Under the pieces are notes generated by a model. It was not told the DNA's origin. It ran no database searches and worked only from the letters and a program-made list of their open reading frames with translations. The translations under genes were made by a program, and so were the position numbers. Shown piece after piece: positions 1 through 9,419 of a stretch of 64,000 nt of DNA (positions within the stretch are counted from its first letter, which is position 1; each line of letters starts with the position of its first letter). Source of the stretch: Eubacterium ruminantium (GTDB lineage: Bacteria > Bacillota > Clostridia > Lachnospirales > Lachnospiraceae); contig NZ_FUXA01000011.1 in NCBI RefSeq assembly GCF_900167085.1, positions 61,771-125,770 on the forward strand, written 5' to 3'.

Positions 1-1673
1 TTACACCTACAAATAAGAATGAATATACCGGAATGTTTGAAGGGTATAATCTTATTTTTGTTGTAGCAGAAGGATTTGATGGTTATCTCATTGATCAGCA
101 AAGAACACCGACACTTTACCAGATGGCTCATAGCGGATTTTATTTTAAGAATTTTTATACCCCGCTTTGGTATGGTTCAACAATTGGTGGAGAATTTGCG
201 AATCTTACCGGACTTATGCCGAATAACGGCGGATACCTCAGTATGAATAAGTGCGGTGAAAATGGAAATGATATGTTATTTACTCCTGCACAGCAGCTCT
301 TAAAGAAGGGCTACGCCGTAAGAGGATATCATGATAATGATTATACATATTATGACAGAAATATCTCTCACCCGAATATGGGATACACATGGAAGGGTGT
401 GGGAAACGGTCTTGAAGCTGAGAAATACGAAGATGGAACAGAGCTTTGGCCTCAGTCGGATGTGAAACTTATAAATGATACATTTGATGAATATTCAGGG
501 CGTGAGCCTTTCCATACATATTATCTTACTGTCAGTGGACATGTAATGTATAATTTCGGCGGAAACGCAATGGCTGACAAGCATAGAGATATAGTTGAGA
601 ATCTTCAGTACAGCGATGAGACCAAGGCATATATAGCATGTCAGTACGAGCTTGAACTTGCTATGAAAACTTTGGTGCAGAAGCTTGAAAATGAGGGTAT
701 AGCTGATAATACACTTATTGTTCTTGTTGCCGATCATGTTCCTTATGATAATAAGAATGTAGTAGATGAACTTGCTGGAAGTACGCTCGGAGATACATTT
801 GAGTGGTACAAGAATACACTTATCATTTGGTCTGCATCTATGAAAGAGCAGGTTGTGGTAAATAAATATTGTTCGTCACTTGATATACTTCCTACTGTTT
901 CAAATCTTATGGGACTTCCGTATGATTCAAGAATGATAGTAGGGCAGGATATTTTATCAGACAGCCCTGCACTTGTTATGTTTAATGACAGAAGTTTTAT
1001 AACTGACAGCGTTATGTATGATGCTAACACGGGAGAGGTTATGAAAATAACTGTTGCTGAAGTTAGCGATGATTATGTTGAGAGCATCAAGCAGGTTGTA
1101 AGCAATAAATTTAATCTTGCGCAGTCTATAGTTGATTATAATTATTATGCGGTTATCGATCAGGCTGTTTACGGAAATTCTGTAAATGAGCTGGATGATT
1201 CCGATAATATGCCACTGAAGAAGAAAGATAAATCAGCTGAAGATGATTCAAAAGTTTCAAATTATAAAGATGCCGGTGATGAATCAGCAAAATCGGCTGA
1301 TAAGACAGATACCGATAAATCAGCAAAATCAACTGATAAGACAGGTGGCGACGAGGCGGTAAAATCAGATGATAATACCGGGAGTGATGAATCAACAAAA
1401 TCAGTTGATGAGGATTCGGAAAATGAGTCGGCAAACTCAGCTGATAATAAGAACAGCGATGCAGTAATAAAGTCAAGTGATAAAGACCTCGATGAGATAT
1501 ATAAGAAATTGAACGGTACAACAAATAATGATAAAAAAGATAACAATAACTTTGGTAAAATGTTGAATTCCAATAAAGAGGAAGACTGGTTCAAGAAGAT
1601 TACAAAAACAGATGATGATGTCGACAATTCATTGGAAAAGATAATTGAAAAACGTAAAAACGGAGGAAATTAG
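1..1673 (+). CDS. LTA synthase-like sulfatase-fold protein, N-terminus cut by window edge
   Basis: The reading frame is open to the left edge, so this is the C-terminal part of a longer protein whose N-terminal membrane segments would lie outside the window. The visible part starts in the extracellular alkaline phosphatase/sulfatase domain: an AEGFD strand carrying the first metal-binding acid, then GSTIGGEF about 50 residues after the first internal Met, where the Thr is the likely nucleophile, and a VADHVPYD motif whose Asp-His should bind metal. Family members transfer glycerol phosphate or similar groups to lipoteichoic acid or related polymers outside the membrane. The last ~170 residues are a hydrophilic tail rich in Asp, Lys, Ser and Thr with irregular repeats of the form KS.DKT. 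The exact substrate is not evident. A second, differently built family member lies at 9420-12014. Confidence 0.85.
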   Translation, partial: TPTNKNEYTGMFEGYNLIFVVAEGFDGYLIDQQRTPTLYQMAHSGFYFKNFYTPLWYGSTIGGEFANLTGLMPNNGGYLSMNKCGENGNDMLFTPAQQLLKKGYAVRGYHDNDYTYYDRNISHPNMGYTWKGVGNGLEAEKYEDGTELWPQSDVKLINDTFDEYSGREPFHTYYLTVSGHVMYNFGGNAMADKHRDIVENLQYSDETKAYIACQYELELAMKTLVQKLENEGIADNTLIVLVADHVPYDNKNVVDELAGSTLGDTFEWYKNTLIIWSASMKEQVVVNKYCSSLDILPTVSNLMGLPYDSRMIVGQDILSDSPALVMFNDRSFITDSVMYDANTGEVMKITVAEVSDDYVESIKQVVSNKFNLAQSIVDYNYYAVIDQAVYGNSVNELDDSDNMPLKKKDKSAEDDSKVSNYKDAGDESAKSADKTDTDKSAKSTDKTGGDEAVKSDDNTGSDESTKSVDEDSENESANSADNKNSDAVIKSSDKDLDEIYKKLNGTTNNDKKDNNNFGKMLNSNKEEDWFKKITKTDDDVDNSLEKIIEKRKNGGN

Positions 1674-1678
1674 ATCAG

Positions 1679-2116
1679 ATGGACAATATGGATATTAAGA
1701 TATTGAAATGCCTCAAAGAGAATGCAAGACTTACTGCATCTTCAATAAGTGAAGATATCGGGCTTTCTGTATCTGCTGTTATTGAGAGAATCAAGAAGAT
1801 GGAAAATACCGGTGTGATAAAGGGTTATACCATCGAGATAGATCAGAATCTTATGGGTAATACCATGGTTGCACTTATGGATGTTTCACTCAAGCATCCT
1901 GATTATTATGACGGATTTGTTCAGCTGGTAAAAGAGAACGGAAGTATTGAGGATTGCTATTATCAGACGGGAGAATTTGATTTTGTTCTTAAGATAGTAA
2001 CTGACAGTACTGAAGGTCTTGATAATGTATATAAAGTAATAAAGAGTTTTGAAGGTGTTGCTTCGACAGAGACACATATAGTATTAAGAACGATAAAGGA
2101 AGAGACAGCTATATGA
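1679..2116 (+). CDS. Lrp/AsnC-family transcriptional regulator
   Basis: 145 residues, the usual Lrp/AsnC length. An N-terminal winged helix-turn-helix (about residues 5-50, beginning MDIKILKCLKENAR and containing GLSVSAVIERIKKME) is followed by an Lrp-type ligand-binding/oligomerisation domain (about 60-140, with the GEFDFVLKI strand typical of the family). Such proteins bind amino acids and regulate nearby metabolic genes. The start is 5 bases after the stop of the sulfatase-like gene, behind the GGAGG at its end, and the stop overlaps the next ATG by 4 bases (ATGA), so this gene is probably co-transcribed and translationally coupled with the patatin gene. Its target genes cannot be told from the sequence. 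Confidence 0.92.
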   Translation: MDNMDIKILKCLKENARLTASSISEDIGLSVSAVIERIKKMENTGVIKGYTIEIDQNLMGNTMVALMDVSLKHPDYYDGFVQLVKENGSIEDCYYQTGEFDFVLKIVTDSTEGLDNVYKVIKSFEGVASTETHIVLRTIKEETAI

Positions 2117-2982
2117 TGAATGATAAAAGATTGGGGCTTGTTCTTGAAGGCGGCGGAATGAGAGGCGTTTATACTGCCGGAGTTTTGGACGAATTTCTTG
2201 AAAATGGTATTAAGGTTGATGGACTCGTGGGAGTTTCTGCCGGAATACTTCACGGTATAAGTTATATATCGGAGCAGTACGGAAGAAATATAAGATATAT
2301 TATTAAATATCGCAGTAATCCGAGATTTATGAGTGCCAAATCATATTTCAAAACAGGAAATATCTGTGAGACGGAATTTTGTTATCATGAAATTCCTGAA
2401 AAGCTGAATAAGTTTGATTATGACAAGTTCAGAGAAAATGCAAAAGAAGTAGAGGTTTATGCCGGATGTACCAACCTTGAAAATGGTAAGGCTGAGTATG
2501 TAAGAATCTACGATCTTGCTACAGATGATATTGATGCTGTCAGAGCATCTGCATCACTTCCTCTGGTTTCAGAGATAGTTGAGTATAGAGGACTTAAACT
2601 TCAGGATGGTGGGAATGCTGATAGTATTCCTCTTAAATTCATGATGGATAAAGGCTTCAAAAAGAATATTGTTGTTCTTACAAGACCGAAGGGATATGTT
2701 AAGAAGAACAGTAAGACAAATGGCCTTATGAAAGCTTTTTATAAAGAGTATCCAAGATATATCGAAACAGCTGAAAATAGAGCAGAGAATTACAATGCTT
2801 CTCTTAAACTTTGTGCAGAGATGGAAGAGGCAGGGGATGCATTTATTATTCAGCCAAGCAGAGATCTTAAAGTTAAGCGTACTGAGAAGAAAATCGAAAA
2901 AATAAAGAGAATTTATAAGCTTGGTAGATTCGATGCTCAGAATAAGATGGAAGAATTGAAGAGATTTTTGGAAAATGCTTAA
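2113..2982 (+). CDS. Patatin-like phospholipase (RssA/YjjU type)
   Basis: 289 residues. The patatin fold hallmarks are all visible: the oxyanion loop EGGGMRG near residue 11, the nucleophile elbow GVSAG near residue 42, and the DGG carrying the catalytic Asp of the Ser-Asp dyad near residue 166. The family consists of serine acyl hydrolases acting on membrane lipids, and the bacterial short forms are cytoplasmic or loosely membrane-bound. No signal peptide or membrane segment is seen. It overlaps the Lrp gene by 4 bases upstream and the birA gene by 8 bases downstream, suggesting one Lrp-patatin-BirA transcript. The physiological lipid substrate is unknown. Confidence 0.9.
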   Translation: MMNDKRLGLVLEGGGMRGVYTAGVLDEFLENGIKVDGLVGVSAGILHGISYISEQYGRNIRYIIKYRSNPRFMSAKSYFKTGNICETEFCYHEIPEKLNKFDYDKFRENAKEVEVYAGCTNLENGKAEYVRIYDLATDDIDAVRASASLPLVSEIVEYRGLKLQDGGNADSIPLKFMMDKGFKKNIVVLTRPKGYVKKNSKTNGLMKAFYKEYPRYIETAENRAENYNASLKLCAEMEEAGDAFIIQPSRDLKVKRTEKKIEKIKRIYKLGRFDAQNKMEELKRFLENA

Positions 2983-3934
2983 AGATGACATTATAAGAAT
3001 ACTTGAAGAGAATAGAGGAAAGCCTGTGTCGGGCCAGGAGATAGCGGATACATATAATGTATCAAGAAATGCGGTTTGGAAGGCTATCAACAGTCTGAAA
3101 GAGTCTGGTTATAATATTATTTCCGGTCGAAACAGCGGTTATTATATCGATGACAATACAGATGTTATTTCCGAGCAGGGAATAAGACATTATCTAAATG
3201 AGGATAATAAGGAACTTAAGATCAGAAAATACAATCAGATAGATTCTACCAATAATGAGGCCAAAAGGCTTATTATTTCCGAAGATATCGATCGTATGCT
3301 TCTTGTTGCAAATGAGCAGACAGCAGGAAGAGGTAGGATGGGACGTGCATTTTATTCGCCGGGTGACACAGGTATTTATATGTCACTGATTTATAAAGTT
3401 CCGGGTGGTGTTAAGGCTCCGATGCTTATAACTATGGCAGCCGCAGTGGCTGTTGCCAGGACCATTGAGAAGTTTTCTGATAATAGACCTTCCATAAAAT
3501 GGGTAAATGATATTTATCTTGGTGAGAAGAAGGTTTGCGGAATTTTGACTGAGGCCGTGACGGATCTCGAGACTGGAATGGCTGAGAAAGTCGTTGTTGG
3601 TATCGGAATAAATGTTAAGACTAAGGATTTCCCTGATGAGCTTAAGAAAAAGGCGGATTCACTTGGCATAGATAAGGTATCAAGAAATGAACTTATCGCA
3701 GGTGTTACAGATGAACTTATAAAGCTTTACGGTGAATTTGACAGTGAAAGCTTTATGAAAGAATATATTGATCATAATAATGTTGTTGGAAGAAAGATAA
3801 AGTATGAAAGAAATGAAGATACTTTGGTCGGGACTGTGGAAGAGATCTGTATGGATGGTTCTCTCAATGTTAAAGCTGAAGACGGAATTATAACAAATAT
3901 ATTTACCGGTGAGATATTATTCTTCAATCAATAG
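2975..3934 (+). CDS. birA: Bifunctional biotin-protein ligase/biotin operon repressor
   Basis: 319 residues, the size of the two-function BirA. Residues 1-60 form a winged helix-turn-helix (GQEIADTYNVSRNAVWKAI), and residues about 80-270 the ligase domain with the biotinyl-AMP loop GRGRMGRAF and the KWVNDIY segment that contacts biotin. The C-terminal ~50 residues form the small SH3-like domain. The enzyme attaches biotin to carboxylase or decarboxylase subunits, and with the HTH it may also repress biotin genes; no bio genes lie in this window. The ATG overlaps the end of the patatin gene by 8 bases. Confidence 0.95.
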   Translation: MLKDDIIRILEENRGKPVSGQEIADTYNVSRNAVWKAINSLKESGYNIISGRNSGYYIDDNTDVISEQGIRHYLNEDNKELKIRKYNQIDSTNNEAKRLIISEDIDRMLLVANEQTAGRGRMGRAFYSPGDTGIYMSLIYKVPGGVKAPMLITMAAAVAVARTIEKFSDNRPSIKWVNDIYLGEKKVCGILTEAVTDLETGMAEKVVVGIGINVKTKDFPDELKKKADSLGIDKVSRNELIAGVTDELIKLYGEFDSESFMKEYIDHNNVVGRKIKYERNEDTLVGTVEEICMDGSLNVKAEDGIITNIFTGEILFFNQ

Positions 3935-4039
3935 GAAGATTTGTATGGGTTTATTATCTTTTTTATATGAATAAATCGATATAAAATACAGATAATAAGA
4001 TTGTACTTAAAAAAATGCAAAAAAAGTTTTTTATACCGG

Positions 4040-4068
4040 TTGACAGCCCGTAACTACTATGATATAGT
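4040..4068 (+). promoter_or_regulatory. Promoter of tRNA-Gly
   Basis: TTGACA at 4040-4045, a 17-base spacer and TATAGT at 4063-4068. This is a near-consensus housekeeping sigma promoter ending 34 bases before the tRNA, which fits a short 5' precursor. Confidence 0.8.
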
Positions 4069-4102
4069 ATCACATGTTGCAGGAACAATACAGCAACGAA
4101 AT

Positions 4103-4174
<72 letters not shown>

Positions 4175-4213
4175 TTTTTTGTGCTCAAAAATAGGTTTGT
4201 AAGGAGCAATACT

Positions 4214-4702
4214 ATGGAATATGAGAAAGGTTTAAAAAAAGTTGCTGATTCGCAGTCAGAATGGATGAAATGTGTCCAGTATGAAGATATTAATGGCAAC
4301 GGAAGACTATTCGGCGGAAGACTTATGGAATGGATGGATGAAGTTGCAGGGATTGCTGCTTTGAGACATTCCGGATGTCAGGTAACAACGGTTGCTGTGG
4401 ATAATCTTAAGTTCAAGAAGGGTGCTTTCATTAATGACGTTGTTGTTATCATTGCTCGTATTACATATGTAGGAAGAACTTCTATGGAAGTCAGGGTTGA
4501 TGTTTTCTTTGAGGAAAGAGAAACCGGTCATAGATTTATGATCAACAGAGCTTATTTCACTGAAGTTTGTATAGATGAAAAAGGAAAACCTATTCCTGTT
4601 CCTTATGGTATAGAGCCTGTTACAGAAGTTGAGAAAGCAGAATATGATGGGGCCTTGAAGCGTATCGAGATCAGAAAAATCAGAAGAGCAGAAGGTTACT
4701 AA
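4214..4702 (+). CDS. Acyl-CoA thioesterase, hotdog fold (YciA/BACH-like)
   Basis: 162 residues from the ATG at 4214, which has AAGGAG 8 bases upstream. A longer open frame runs back through the tRNA-Gly gene and is not credible as coding. The sequence resembles single-domain acyl-CoA thioesterases: NGNGRLFGGRLMEWMDEVAG is the hotdog helix with the catalytic acid, followed by ITYVGRTSMEVRVDVF. These enzymes hydrolyse acyl-CoA to free acid and CoA and often adjust the CoA pool. It lies 39 bases after tRNA-Gly and ends at a shared bidirectional terminator. Chain-length preference cannot be judged. Confidence 0.9.
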   Translation: MEYEKGLKKVADSQSEWMKCVQYEDINGNGRLFGGRLMEWMDEVAGIAALRHSGCQVTTVAVDNLKFKKGAFINDVVVIIARITYVGRTSMEVRVDVFFEERETGHRFMINRAYFTEVCIDEKGKPIPVPYGIEPVTEVEKAEYDGALKRIEIRKIRRAEGY

Positions 4703-4733
4703 AATATCATGTCGGTAAATTAATATTGAATAG

Positions 4734-4768
4734 AAAAAACTCTAAAGAAAAATCTTTAGAGTTTTTTT
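4734..4768. terminator. Bidirectional rho-independent terminator
   Basis: Perfect inverted repeat ACTCTAAAGA/TCTTTAGAGT with loop AAAA, flanked by an A-run on the left and T-run on the right. It sits between the convergent thioesterase and Dus genes and can stop both. Confidence 0.9.
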
Positions 4769-4776
4769 GCGTTATC

Positions 4777-5700
4777 TTATATATACTGTTTAACGATGTT
4801 GAATGTGTTTTTATAGCTTACTAAAGAATTACTCTTCAGTATTTCCTTTGTGAGTTTCTTATCGATATTAAGCCCCTTGCTAAAATAAACCCAAAGTTCT
4901 TTCATTTTCTTCACAACCTGATCTTCATAATTCATTTCTGTTACATAATTATTCAGAAGCTCATCATGGAAGAGGATAAATGATTTTTTGAAATCCGGGA
5001 AGGAATCATTTCCTGTTTTAATCTTATATGCAAGAGAAGGGTCGTTGATAAGACCTCGGCCGATCATGATAGAATCTTTTTTATAATACGGGTCATCGAT
5101 GGTAGTGATGTCTCCGTTGTATGTGAAAAGAGTATCAGGCATATAACCTTTCAGATAAGATATCATTTGCTCATAAATATCTCTGTGAGCGGTACCTTTA
5201 TATAATTCTTTACCGACTCTTGGATGAATGATAAGTTCTTTGATTGGATAATTCTTGTAAATCTCAGCAATATCTTCCCATTCATTGATGAATTCAAAAC
5301 CTATTCTGGTCTTGATGGATATTGATATTGGTGTTCTGTCAAAAATATCATCCAGGAATTTTTTTAATTCATTTGTTTTATCAAGAAAACCTGAACCGCG
5401 TCCTTTAGATGTAACCGTACCTGAAGGACAACCAAGATTTAGATTAACTTCATCATATCCAAGATTCTGAAGCTGCTTGGTTATGGTTATAAAAAGATCC
5501 GAATCATTTACCAGTAGCTGAGGGATAAGATTTTCCGGATCATTATTGTCAGGATTCACATCTCGAAGCTCACGTCCCTTAAGATGACTGGCGGTAAGAA
5601 ATGGTGTGTAGAACTTGTCTATGCCGCCGAAATACTTATTAATAGCATTTCTGTAAATATATGTTGTTATTCCTTCCATTGGTGCAAGGCTGATCATCAT
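4777..5700 (-). CDS. tRNA-dihydrouridine synthase family protein
   Basis: 307 residues, the Dus family length. The N-terminus has the APMEGITTYIYRN segment that opens the TIM barrel, then NLNLGCPSGTVTSKGRGSGFL with the catalytic Cys, the SIKTRIGF strand, the IHPR motif and GRGLINDP near the phosphate-binding end. The enzyme reduces uridines in the tRNA D loop using FMN and NAD(P)H. The C-terminal helical domain appears reduced compared with DusA or DusB, so the exact target uridine is uncertain. It stands alone on the minus strand between convergent and divergent neighbours. Confidence 0.92.
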   Translation of the reverse strand: MMISLAPMEGITTYIYRNAINKYFGGIDKFYTPFLTASHLKGRELRDVNPDNNDPENLIPQLLVNDSDLFITITKQLQNLGYDEVNLNLGCPSGTVTSKGRGSGFLDKTNELKKFLDDIFDRTPISISIKTRIGFEFINEWEDIAEIYKNYPIKELIIHPRVGKELYKGTAHRDIYEQMISYLKGYMPDTLFTYNGDITTIDDPYYKKDSIMIGRGLINDPSLAYKIKTGNDSFPDFKKSFILFHDELLNNYVTEMNYEDQVVKKMKELWVYFSKGLNIDKKLTKEILKSNSLVSYKNTFNIVKQYI

Positions 5701-5893
5701 TATTAGCTCTCCGATAATAAGATTTTAAACTTGAGAAAGTATAACATATCCTTAAAACTCTTACAATTTGTAATTGTTTTTTTTATATTACGGGTATAGA
5801 TGTAAAAGGTATAATAATCTGTACTTGAAGCGATAAAAGTATTATAATATATGGGTGTTTTTACAACTATATATATAGTAGAGGGATTACAAA

Positions 5894-7492
5894 GTGAAAG
5901 AAAAACTATTACAAAACAGATTATATTTATACATGACGGAATTTTTTGCGGGTATGGCTGTTATGGCCGTTGAACTCGGTGCCAGCAGACTTCTCGCACC
6001 TTATTTTTCTTCTTCACAGATCGTATGGACCATCATTATCGGAACTATCATGATAGCGATGGCTCTCGGAAATATTTACGGCGGACGAAGCGCGGATAAG
6101 GATCCGAATCCTGATAAGTTATATAAAAGACTGATCATAGCAGCTGTATGGATCGCAGCAATACCTGTTCTTGGTAAATATATAATACTTATGGTTTCGG
6201 GACTGATGATCGTTGCGGTAAACAATAATTTCCTTATAATAGCCGCTTTTACATCATGTATGCTGATCTTTGTATTTCCACTTTTCTTGCTTGGAACAGT
6301 AACTCCTTCTCTTGTGAAATATACAGTTGATAATCTTGAGAAAAACGGAAGAGTTGTGGGAAACCTCGGTGCAGCAAATACAATCGGAAGCATCATCGGA
6401 ACATTTCTTCCTACATTCGTAACTATTCCGGCTGTCGGAACCAGCATGACATTTCTTATTTTCTCAGGAATAATACTTATACTCGGCGTTGTATATTTTA
6501 TAAATGCCAAGAGAAAATATGTGGCAGTTGCTGCATCAATCATTTTATTTATCGTATGTATTATTTTTGGAAACAGTGACAGCTTCGCATTTTGGGACAC
6601 AGGACTTAGATTCGAGGGTGAATCTATTTATAACTATCTTCAGGTTAAAGAAGATGATAGAAGTATAATCCTTTCAACAAATGTTCTTTTCGGCGTTCAG
6701 TCCATCACTATAAAGGATGGAAGCCTTTCCGGAATGTATTATGATTATGCTATGGCGGCGCCTCTTATGGCAGGAATTGACCGTGATAAAGGAGGAGAAC
6801 TTCTGATCCTCGGAATGGGTACGGGAACATATGCGAGAGAGGTTCTGAAGTATTACAATAATATAAATGTTGAAGGCGTAGAGATTGATGAAGATATAAC
6901 ATATCTCGCCAGAAAATATTTTGATGAACCTAGAGAGGCGAAGGTTACAACATATGATGGCCGAGCTTATCTTCAGGCGGTTGATAAGAAATATGATGTA
7001 ATCATGGTTGATGCATATCAGGATATAACGATTCCTTTTCAGATGTCTTCGGTGGAATTTTTCAAACTTGTGAAAAAGCATCTTAATGAAAATGGAGTTA
7101 TGGTTGTTAATCTTAATATGCATTCCGATCGTGAAGACAGTATCTCACAGTATCTTTGCGACACCATAAGCAGTGTATTTCCATATACTTCCATAGTTGA
7201 TGTGGATGGATATACCAACAGAGTGCTTTTTGCATCAATGAATCCGGGTGTGGTTAACAGTGTTGCAGAAGAGTCTTACAGTGATTTCGATGATGACTTC
7301 CGTGAACTTATGTATATGGTTTCCGGAAAGATAAAAATGTATGAAGCAGGAAATAAAATCCTGACTGACGATAAGGCTCCTGTTGAATTACTTGGAATGA
7401 ATGAGATTGATAGTCAGATCAAAGATGAACTGTCTTATTATAAAGAGATATATAAGAAGAAGGGCTTAAAAGGTCTTCTTGAAGAATTCTAA
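5894..7492 (+). CDS. Membrane-fused spermidine synthase-like protein
   Basis: 532 residues from a GTG at 5894 behind a weak GAGGG ribosome site. Residues 1-225 contain about six or seven hydrophobic segments. Residues about 230-480 form a Rossmann methyltransferase/spermidine synthase-like domain with LILGMGTGTYAREVL (cofactor loop), GVEIDED and MVDAYQD, where the Asp matches the conserved aspartate region of aminopropyltransferases. Such fusions are common in bacteria and are generally annotated as fused MFS/spermidine synthase, but few have a proven reaction. No speD/speE-type partner lies nearby. I would not assign polyamine synthesis with certainty. Confidence 0.82.
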   Translation: MKEKLLQNRLYLYMTEFFAGMAVMAVELGASRLLAPYFSSSQIVWTIIIGTIMIAMALGNIYGGRSADKDPNPDKLYKRLIIAAVWIAAIPVLGKYIILMVSGLMIVAVNNNFLIIAAFTSCMLIFVFPLFLLGTVTPSLVKYTVDNLEKNGRVVGNLGAANTIGSIIGTFLPTFVTIPAVGTSMTFLIFSGIILILGVVYFINAKRKYVAVAASIILFIVCIIFGNSDSFAFWDTGLRFEGESIYNYLQVKEDDRSIILSTNVLFGVQSITIKDGSLSGMYYDYAMAAPLMAGIDRDKGGELLILGMGTGTYAREVLKYYNNINVEGVEIDEDITYLARKYFDEPREAKVTTYDGRAYLQAVDKKYDVIMVDAYQDITIPFQMSSVEFFKLVKKHLNENGVMVVNLNMHSDREDSISQYLCDTISSVFPYTSIVDVDGYTNRVLFASMNPGVVNSVAEESYSDFDDDFRELMYMVSGKIKMYEAGNKILTDDKAPVELLGMNEIDSQIKDELSYYKEIYKKKGLKGLLEEF

Positions 7493-7573
7493 AATGTGAA
7501 GTATATGGTTGTTTTTAGTGAATAATATAGTTGATCATATAGAAAAATATATTAGTATAAGGTGGATATAATA

Positions 7574-9370
7574 ATGGACAATAAAATTCCAAAGAGAAAT
7601 GAAGTGCCGGAAGAATTAACATGGAATCTTTCGGATATTTACAAAACAAATGAAGATTGGGAAAATGATTACGAATCTGCAAAAAAAGAAGCAGATGAAT
7701 TACAAGTTGCAGAAGGAAAGTTCGCTCTTACTGCCGACAGCCTTTATGATTTTCTGAAGGGTTATGAGTCATGCATCAGTAAGATCTATAAATTATATGG
7801 ATATGCTGAAATGAAGCGTGATCAGGATACGGCTGATGCGGAGAATCAAAAGCTTTACGCGAGAGCTCAGTCGCTTGATGTATTTATAAGTGAAAAGCTT
7901 TCGTTTGTAGAGCCTGAAATTCTTAATCTTGAAGAAGGAAAGATTGAAGACTATTATAAGCAGAATGAAAAACTCAAATATTTCAAATGCCTTCTTGATG
8001 AGATAATCAGAACAAAAGAGCATACATTAAGTAAGGAAATGGAAATGCTTCTTGCTTCTGCCGGAGATATGGCTGAGTCTATGCAGAATGCATTTTCAAG
8101 TCTTGCATATGCAGATCTTAAGTTCCCTGATACACATGATGAAAAGGGCAATGTGATCCAGCTGACCAATGGCAGATTTGTTCCTCTTCAGATGTCAGAA
8201 AACAGAGAAGTGAGAAAAGAGGCATTTGAAAAATTCTATGAGAGATATAAGAGCTTTGCAAATACCTGGGCATCTCTCTATGACGGACAGGTTAAAAAGC
8301 AGATTTTTTATGCTAAGGCCAGAAAATATAAGAGCAGTTACGAAGCGGCAGTGGATAGAAATAACGTTTCAACAACTGTATGTGACAATCTTATAAACTG
8401 CGTAAATAAGAATCTTGATAAGATGCATAAATATGTGAAGCTCAGAAAGAAACTTCTTGGATATGATGAACTTCATATGTATGATGTTTATGCTTCTATG
8501 GTTAGTGATTATAAATGTAAAGTAAGTTTTGAAGAAGCAAAGGCTATTTCGCTTGAGGCACTGAAACCTTTGGGTGATGATTATATAAAAGTGCTTAAAG
8601 AGGCTTATGATAACAGATGGATAGATGTGGTTGAAAATGAAGGAAAGCGCGGTGGCGCATATTCTTCCGGAGTTTACGGAGTTCATCCTTATGTACTTCT
8701 TAACTGGAGCGATACTCTTGATGATGTATTTACTCTTGTGCATGAGATGGGACATTCGATGCATACATATTATTCAAATAAAGCCCAGAGCTTCTTTGAT
8801 TCGAATTATAAGATATTTGTAGCTGAAGTTGCTTCTACTACAAATGAAGTACTTTTACTTAAGTATCTTCTTGATAAGGCTACAAGTGATAAGGAAAGAG
8901 CATATCTTATCAATCATTTCCTTGAAAGCTTCAAGGGTACATTGTATAGACAGACAATGTTTGCGGAATTCGAGAAAGAAAGTAACAAAATGGCAGAAGA
9001 GGGAACACCTCTTACAGCTGATACACTTTCAGGTTTATACATGAATCTTAACAAGAAATACTTCGGAGAGGAAATGATATCCGATCCGCTTATTGCATAT
9101 GAGTGGTGCAGAATACCTCATTTCTATTACAATTTTTATGTATATCAGTATGCAACAAGTTTCTCTGCTTCGGTAGCTATTGCTGATCGTATACTTAAGG
9201 AAGGTCAGAAGATAGTTGATGATTATAAGAGATTTCTTAGAAGCGGATGTACAAGTGATCCTGTAAGTCTTCTGAAGATTGCCGGAGTTGACCTTTCTAC
9301 TGAAACACCGGTACAGGAAGCGCTTAATGTATTTGAAGAATATATAGAATTATTATTTGTTGAAAAATAA
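7574..9370 (+). CDS. pepF: Oligoendopeptidase F (M3B zinc peptidase)
   Basis: 598 residues from the ATG at 7574, placed 9 bases after AAGGTGG; an upstream in-frame GTG at 7562 sits inside that ribosome site and is less likely. The zinc motif HEMGH (His390, Glu391, His394) with the downstream EVASTTNE glutamate is typical of M3 peptidases, as is the opening PKRNEVPEELTWNLSDIY. The enzyme cleaves short peptides in the cytoplasm during protein turnover or after peptide uptake. Length and both ends match PepF. The promoter of the next gene overlaps its stop codon. Confidence 0.96.
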   Translation: MDNKIPKRNEVPEELTWNLSDIYKTNEDWENDYESAKKEADELQVAEGKFALTADSLYDFLKGYESCISKIYKLYGYAEMKRDQDTADAENQKLYARAQSLDVFISEKLSFVEPEILNLEEGKIEDYYKQNEKLKYFKCLLDEIIRTKEHTLSKEMEMLLASAGDMAESMQNAFSSLAYADLKFPDTHDEKGNVIQLTNGRFVPLQMSENREVRKEAFEKFYERYKSFANTWASLYDGQVKKQIFYAKARKYKSSYEAAVDRNNVSTTVCDNLINCVNKNLDKMHKYVKLRKKLLGYDELHMYDVYASMVSDYKCKVSFEEAKAISLEALKPLGDDYIKVLKEAYDNRWIDVVENEGKRGGAYSSGVYGVHPYVLLNWSDTLDDVFTLVHEMGHSMHTYYSNKAQSFFDSNYKIFVAEVASTTNEVLLLKYLLDKATSDKERAYLINHFLESFKGTLYRQTMFAEFEKESNKMAEEGTPLTADTLSGLYMNLNKKYFGEEMISDPLIAYEWCRIPHFYYNFYVYQYATSFSASVAIADRILKEGQKIVDDYKRFLRSGCTSDPVSLLKIAGVDLSTETPVQEALNVFEEYIELLFVEK

Positions 9371-9387
9371 AACGATTTTGTTATAAT
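9360..9387 (+). promoter_or_regulatory. Promoter of the LTA synthase-like gene
   Basis: TTGAAA at 9360-9365, 16-base spacer, TATAAT at 9382-9387 preceded by TGT (extended -10). It overlaps the pepF stop codon and ends 32 bases before the next start, giving the downstream gene independent transcription. Confidence 0.65.
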
Positions 9388-9419
9388 GTCGATATGCTTA
9401 TTGGAAGAAGGGGTATTGC

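Noticed and set aside
1153..1627. Two overlapping minus-strand open frames
   Set aside because: Both mirror the low-complexity Ser/Asp/Lys tail of the sulfatase-like protein and show no protein-like pattern or start signals.
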